This document shows, one piece after another, positions 58,401-64,000 of a DNA stretch of 64,000 bases. The position numbers and the translations under genes were made by a program. Source of the DNA: Lottia gigantea (Eukaryota; Mollusca; Gastropoda; Lottiidae); the NCBI RefSeq assembly GCF_000327385.1, contig NW_008709463.1:2035018-2099017 (forward strand). Direction: 5' to 3'. The notes beneath the pieces were generated by a model. It searched no databases. It saw only the letters and a list, made by a program, of their open reading frames with translations, and had not been told where the DNA came from. Numbering within the stretch: the first letter of the stretch is position 1; every line of letters starts with the position of its first letter.

Positions 58401-60430
58401 GAATAAACATCAGAATAATTAAGAAAATCATACACAATGAAACTGTTGCTTGTGATAAAATGAATTTGTTATTTAGGGTCATTTAACGATTTAAGGTGAC
58501 ATAAATCATAAACTTTTGAACAAGCTAACAATTTATGGCCCAACAGTTAATTGTCTTGAACATCGGCAATGATTTCTTGTCTTTGTGTACTATATCTGTC
58601 GCAAATGATTTATCTTACTTATATCTATAGCTGTGAGTGGTACCGCACGTGTGCTAAGCTAAGCTTGTATTATTTTGAGCCATGAAAATCGCCAATGGTG
58701 TAGCAAATGATATATATATTTGAATACCGTTTGAGAGAGATTGCCGCACCTTAGCTCGCATCATTTCTTAGCCATGAACTTCGCCACTGGTGTAGCAAAT
58801 GAGATGTATTTGAATATCTGTCAGAAAGTGACAGAATGGTCAACCTGATGACGGTGGTTACTCGGTAGTACAAGTAGAATGACCGATTGTTTGAGGTTGC
58901 TGCTAGAATAAGCTTACATGGAACTGATATTACATTAATCTTGTTATATTCCGTGGATGGTTTGTTGTTGTACCATTTTTATCTTGTGTATATCCTTCCC
59001 AAACAATTCATTAGGATTTTCATATAAGATTGGGGTGCTTTCCAGTGACACTTTATTTCATTGAATTACCTCCCTTGAACTAGGAATATATTCCCGCATT
59101 TTAGTGCTCACAATTAGGGCCGAAATAGGATAAAAAAAATGTTACAATTTTCAAGTTTCCTTCATTAAGGAGTGCTTGAAATGTCGCTGCACGATCCTGA
59201 CTTTATATAAGGGACTCTCTTGTGCTAAATTGATTTTAATAACTCGGTATGACGTACTGATCGTCAGTTATAGGGGTTGGATGCCTCTCCTTATTCCAAA
59301 TAGGTTAAACTATGCGATTGATATCTTTGGTAAACATTTATTTTGATTAATGTTCATTTGATTTCATTATACATGTATGTTGATTATAAATATATATATC
59401 ACAGTTGATTGAATACTGACACCTTACTGTTTAATTCAAAACACCAGAATACTCCTGAATAGACGAGAGCCCAGTTCCACCGGAGATGAACACAACATCT
59501 TGTAAGTGAGCTATATTTAACCGACTAGTAGCAACTACAACTTACGCGCGTACATATACACATACTTACGCTTACACTAAATTAACGTACATGAAAACTG
59601 CAGTCGTCGGGGCGATCGCCTTAATGCAGTAATTGATCAGATTTTGCAAGATACCGCCAGTTGCTAGCAATCGTTTAGAATCAGCTTTAACTTACATAAA
59701 TATTTTAGATTGGGAAGAAGATTCTGTTTACCTATTCCCATTTCCTGTCCAACCTATATGGATTTCGGAACGTCCCTAAAATCTTGACAAGGTGATTGAA
59801 AGCAAGAGGTTGTTCTGGAAAAGTACGTGTAGTTACTTAAGATATCCTCGTTCACGTTAACCCGTTCAAGAGTAGAGGCCATTATCCAGTTAGTAAATGG
59901 TAAATTATAGATTTTTATCCAATGCACACGGTCTGATGAAAGTTTGCCCGATACTCCTTAACCATTTATTGGCCACTGAAACATAAACGATACATAATTA
60001 ATCTAATAATAAGACTTCACACTCCACACCTTATGAACGGGTATTTTCTCTAACAGCAGAACGAGGTTGACAGGCTTTGAAGCGACACTTGTGTTCATTA
60101 ACGGCAGACACAGTTTAACCAGTTTAATACTTTAATTTTAAGATGGCAATGATTTTCTCATATACCAAATGTCATAGTATTTGATCTGTTTTATGGTGCC
60201 AATTTTCAAGAGAAAGAAAGAAACAAACAAACAATTATTTTACAAGGATAACAGCAAATTGTCGTGCTAGTCCGTGGCCAAAGTTCTTGACAATGATCTC
60301 TTCTGTTTGCGGTTGGTTCGACGCGAATAATAAGAAATGATCACATTTTCATGGTCCAAAGTCTTTCTACTTGGTTTTGCAGCCTTTATTTATCAACAGA
60401 TATGACCCGATTACAATATACATCAGGTTA
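58400..60430. other. between opsin B and the prolyl hydroxylase exons
   Basis: No exon could be assigned. The final exon of the minus-strand prolyl 4-hydroxylase gene should lie here in phase 1, but none with a convincing KW..KW-type C-terminus was found. Candidate acceptors near 59650 and 59820 do not give a matching frame. Confidence 0.4.
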
Positions 60431-60435
60431 CTCAC

Positions 60436-63400
60436 CCCACTTATCACCCAACACGACAGGACATCCGGCATGTAGCGTTCTAGAATCTGGAAGACCATTA
60501 CGGAAAGTATTGAACCAAAATGCTGCTGTACCCTGCAATATAAGATTAGAGATATGGGAATCATGATGCCCTCATACCATAGTGATTACCAGTTACGCAT
60601 GATTGCAAATAATGAAAGTGGTCATGAGTTCCGAACGCAAATAACATGCATGAGAGTTGCGTTCAAAACTCGTGACCGTTATTCTCATTTGCAGCAACTG
60701 GTAATCGCCATGGTGTGGGGGCTTAACACACACACATGGGGTTACCTGATCATACTGGACACTAGTCTGAATAATCTTAATGAAATATATGTATACAGAG
60801 TATCTTATTATGCCCACCATTTTGTATGCAGCCTGTTCGTCAAGTCAAATAGTAATAATCTACACAGTAACAAACATTGAAGTTAACAGAACAAGCGAAA
60901 TAAGAAGAACAATTTTACAATGCAATATGACAACAGACCACAACGATGTCTAGATTCAGCTTCGTTTAATGGAGTTATCTCCCCTTTTACAAGATAAATG
61001 ATATCTAACTTCAGCCAGTTCGATTCAATGATGGGTTTTATCACACACAGAAATAATATAGTCATGTAGATAGACAATCGTGTCAATTTACGTTGTTTAG
61101 CGCATTCCCAAATTACATCGCACTATATTGATCAGGCATACAACATCGTCATATAGTAATATTTCATGGCTAAATCAGTTCACTGACTTTCTCTGAAAGT
61201 GAATTCTCTATTAGATAGTCTACTCAATTATTGAAGACTTTTTCTAGACCAAATCAATTATCACATTTACAAAGTTCCCTTAGGTACATAAGTATAGTAT
61301 GTATTGTTAATGTAACGATGTATCAATGCGACAATATACTTAACGACATTCTTACCTTTCTTGCCGGAATTCTGGCTTTGGCACGTGGAAAAACTGTCGC
61401 TCCACCAAACTCGACATCACTTAGCTAAAGAAAAGAATCGAAATAGATAAACAGGCTTCACATAACGCACATATCACCAAACTGTAGATTCCAGATTTGT
61501 AGCGGGGCCGAAGTCTGACACCAACTAGCAAACTTGGTGGAACAAATTTTGATCCTGGCATAGGACATAATACCTTTGTACTTTTCCACCCGGTTACCTT
61601 ATGTCACTGATGCAGACTGGCATAGAAAAGGCGTCCAGACGTTCGAGATTCGGTTAGATATATTTTCATTACTTACATAAAACATCCATGTTGCCACTCT
61701 TTCACCAGAATCTTTGAACTGGGAATACTCCGACTCTGTATCACCATTCTTAGACTGAAACGAAAAACAAAATCGAGACAAGAGACAAATATAAAATGCC
61801 ATGAGTAAGTATTTTAGGCATTCTGCTGGCTATTTGGATATGATATTTGTAAATTCAATTGTGGACAATTATCAGGCAATAATTTTTGTATAATTTTGTT
61901 TGTATGTGCACTGAGTATTATCATTATTAAGCAAGCCGTCAACGATATCCATTTTCGACAACAGTCCAGATAGTAATGGGAAGTGATCTGCTATTCTGAT
62001 CATCACAATATATTGAGAAACATATTTAATATTAGGCTATACAAGCTATGAATGGATGTAGTAGGCTTCATTATGTAAAGTAAATAATTTTGATGGGAAT
62101 GAAGAGGGGAATTTGATTATTTACTATTATGGACAGATGTGCTTACCAAACAGTCTAGATGAGGACCATATAAACCTCCCAAACCATAGTTCACCACCTA
62201 AAAGAAAACAGGGAAAACTGTGTACGAGGATATCTAAGAATAAGTGGGATATCTCAATCGGATTGAAACAAATTTTTGTCACCAACGAGTACACTCATTT
62301 GATGAATCATAGACACAAGAACTACAACACTGTATAAAGGATTTGGACCTTTTCAACACGCTAATTGAAACCATGGCCTTACTTTGGGTTTCCCAAAGAC
62401 ATACTCTTGAGTACAAACATCTGTGAAGCAAATCTATATTCTCACCTGAAAGGCTTCGGCATATGTATTGTATGGACGCACTTCAGTCTTGAATCCCGTT
62501 AACAAACTAATACGTCTGGATAATCGACTAACAACTGGATTAGTATCGTACAACCAAGCACTGGAAATAGATAACAAATAAATCACAACCGTTTTTTTTC
62601 AGAATCGCCAATATAGACATAAAAGAATCAGTATGTATGAATTAAGATTGTATTTCTCTTTGGGCAGATACTGTCAAATGCCACCTCTATTCTAATAAGC
62701 CTCGGTTATTATGTCTAAAGAAGAATATAGTTTAAACAGATTTAACGGAAGAGGTTATAAATTCTGTCACTAAGATAAGGGAACATCCACGATTTTACCA
62801 TGTCCAGGCCCGTAGTTACAGGGTGAAAAGTGGTGACAATAACCCCCCACCCCCACCGATATATTACTTGCCCCTCCAAACATTCAAGTCTGGCAACCTA
62901 CATACATGTAGATTCGTGGCCCTTAACCAAACCTCTTGCAGATTTACCAGTCAGAATGACTAGGATATACTTCTCCAAACCAAACTTTCGGAATATGACC
63001 TTACTTACTTTTTACTGATCCTGGTTTCATCTTCTCTGTGTACCTTGTCATCACCAAGAACATACGATCTGAACATCTAAACACAATATGAAATATGATC
63101 AAAATGTGGTCAGAAGGAGTTATTTCCCTTAAATATGAGGCCGACAAGGAACATACCATTCACCCACTTGACTACCTCAGAGCATCAGATAGCCCCTTTC
63201 ACAATTTGAGAATCCTGCATCATCGGTTTCTCTTCGCTTAAATCCTACTACAGATAACATATACGAATCAATGTATGCTTAATTTTTGTTTTTGTAAACA
63301 GCATCGTTCAGCTTACCCCATCCTTGGCAATACTTTTCAAAACTTTGATTTCGTGGTCATTGATGACGTCATGAAAGACTAGTATATCAGGGTCGAAGTT

Positions 63401-63481
63401 AATATATTCTAGTTTAGACTGTATAAATGGAATACTGGTTCTCTGGTATTTACAAAATAATTCCGATAATTCTTCTAATGA
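60436..63481 (-). CDS. prolyl 4-hydroxylase alpha-like, C-terminal exons, partial
   Basis: Seven minus-strand exons: 63317-63481, 63009-63076, 62446-62560, 62147-62197, 61677-61754, 61356-61424 and 60436-60532, with phases 0, 2, 0, 0, 0, 0 and 1. They encode about 214 residues of the catalytic domain. LFCKYQ and VFHDVINDHEIK lead in, then RISK and AWLYDTNPVVSRL. VVNYGLGGLYGPHLDC gives the iron ligands His-x-Asp. ERVATWMFY and LSDVEFGGATVFP follow. TLHAGCPVVLGDKW supplies the distal His and the 2-oxoglutarate Lys. Family members hydroxylate collagen-type prolines in the ER using Fe(II), O2, 2-oxoglutarate and ascorbate, with PDI as partner. The N-terminal peptide-binding part lies outside the window and the last exon was not found, so an intact gene is not proven. 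Divergence around the HxD motif suggests a lineage-specific paralogue. Confidence 0.88.
60563..60724. mobile_element. foldback MITE (GATTACCACTTGCG family), third copy
   Basis: A nearly full-length hairpin of about 160 bp: GCCCTCATACCATAGTGATT, ACCAGTTACGCATGATTGC on the left and GCAGCAACTGGTAATCGCCA, TGGTGTGGGGGC on the right. It lies in the intron between the last two identified prolyl hydroxylase exons. Confidence 0.75.
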
Positions 63482-63551
63482 CTGAAATAAATACTGAGAT
63501 TGTAGCCTCCGTAGCCTAATATCAACATTATGCCTATTGCCGAGGACGGCG

Positions 63552-64000
63552 ATGAATTATGCTGATGCTGACGAGAATTATGGTTATGCTGACGATGACC
63601 ATGCTTATGCTGACGAGAATTATGTTAATGCTGATGATAATTATGCGGAAGATGAAGATGATTATGTTAATGCTAACGATGATTATGTTAATGCTAACGA
63701 TGATTATGCCGATGCTGACGAGAATTATGCTGTCGCTGACTATGATTATGTTAATACTGGTGATTATTATGTTAATGCTGGTTCTGACGAGAATTATTCA
63801 GATGCTGGCGATTATTATGTTAATGCTGGCGATGATTATGTTAATGCTGACGAGAATTATGCTGATGCTGGCGATTATTATGTTAATGCTGACGATGAGT
63901 ATGTTAATGCTGACGAGAATTATGCAGATGCTGGAGATGATTATGCTGATGCTGGCAATGATTATGCTGATGCTGGCAATGATTATGTTAATGCTGACAA
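63552..64000 (+). repeat. codon-periodic GATTATGTTAATGCT repeat, open at window edge
   Basis: From 63552 (an ATG) to the last base one frame is open for about 149 codons. It is built of 12- to 18-bp units such as GATTATGTTAATGCTGAC and GAGAATTATGCTGATGCT. Translated, it is an acidic Asp/Asn/Tyr/Ala repeat (DYVNAD, ENYADA, GDYYVN). Length changes are all multiples of three. The frame is already open from about 63498. It lies opposite the prolyl hydroxylase gene, just upstream of its first exon seen here. It may be a plain minisatellite in an intron or the start of a repeat-protein exon; the sequence alone does not decide. Confidence 0.6.

Noticed and set aside
59600-59930. Candidate last exon of the prolyl hydroxylase gene
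   Set aside because: Sites near 59650 and 59820 give short open stretches, but the phase does not match exon 60436-60532 and the family's C-terminal pattern is absent.

Overview
This is a stretch of an AT-rich, intron-containing animal nuclear genome. The genes are multi-exon with GT-AG introns of about 40 bp to 4 kb. The spaces between them are filled with LINE and SINE fragments, foldback and terminal-inverted-repeat elements, and minisatellites. A peropsin/neuropsin-type tetraopsin pair, an animal prolyl 4-hydroxylase alpha gene and the style of the repeats suggest a lophotrochozoan, most likely a marine mollusc. That placement is an inference; no species can be named from the sequence alone.

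Layout. Positions 1-25.4 kb are gene-poor. They hold several minisatellites (a 51-bp family at 4.2 and 12.7-15.2 kb, a 46-bp array at 22.8-24.1 kb), small inverted-repeat elements, a tRNA-headed SINE and one unrecognised candidate exon near 12 kb. A CD225/dispanin-type membrane protein has its whole reading frame in one exon at 25.5-26.5 kb (+). A 20-bp array follows at 27.6-28.2 kb. A 5'-truncated LINE reverse transcriptase (-) lies at 29.5-31.7 kb and has a second, oppositely oriented LINE fragment inserted in its 3' part with a perfect 15-bp target duplication. From 33.8 to 57.9 kb two five-exon tetraopsin genes stand head to head: opsin A on the minus strand (33795-41343) and opsin B on the plus strand (53753-57889). 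The 12.4 kb between their start codons holds a third LINE fragment with a mariner-like element inside it, several TTAA- or TA-flanked elements, a foldback and an unrecognised candidate exon. From 60.4 kb to at least 63.5 kb there are seven exons of a prolyl 4-hydroxylase alpha-like gene (-) that carry all four metal/2-oxoglutarate ligands. Its 5' exons lie outside the window and its last exon was not found. The right edge is a codon-periodic Asp/Asn/Tyr/Ala-type repeat that is still open at base 64000.

How the parts relate. The opsins share all four intron positions and phases. They are photoreceptor or photoisomerase-type GPCRs, with the retinal-binding Lys in TM7 and the extracellular-loop-2 Glu that usually serves as counterion in this clade. 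They are mosaics: tracts of 170-300 bp that are about 99% identical, silent sites included, abut segments of only 74-82% identity. This pattern fits gene conversion between inverted paralogues and is the most interesting signal here. The other genes show no functional link to the opsins.
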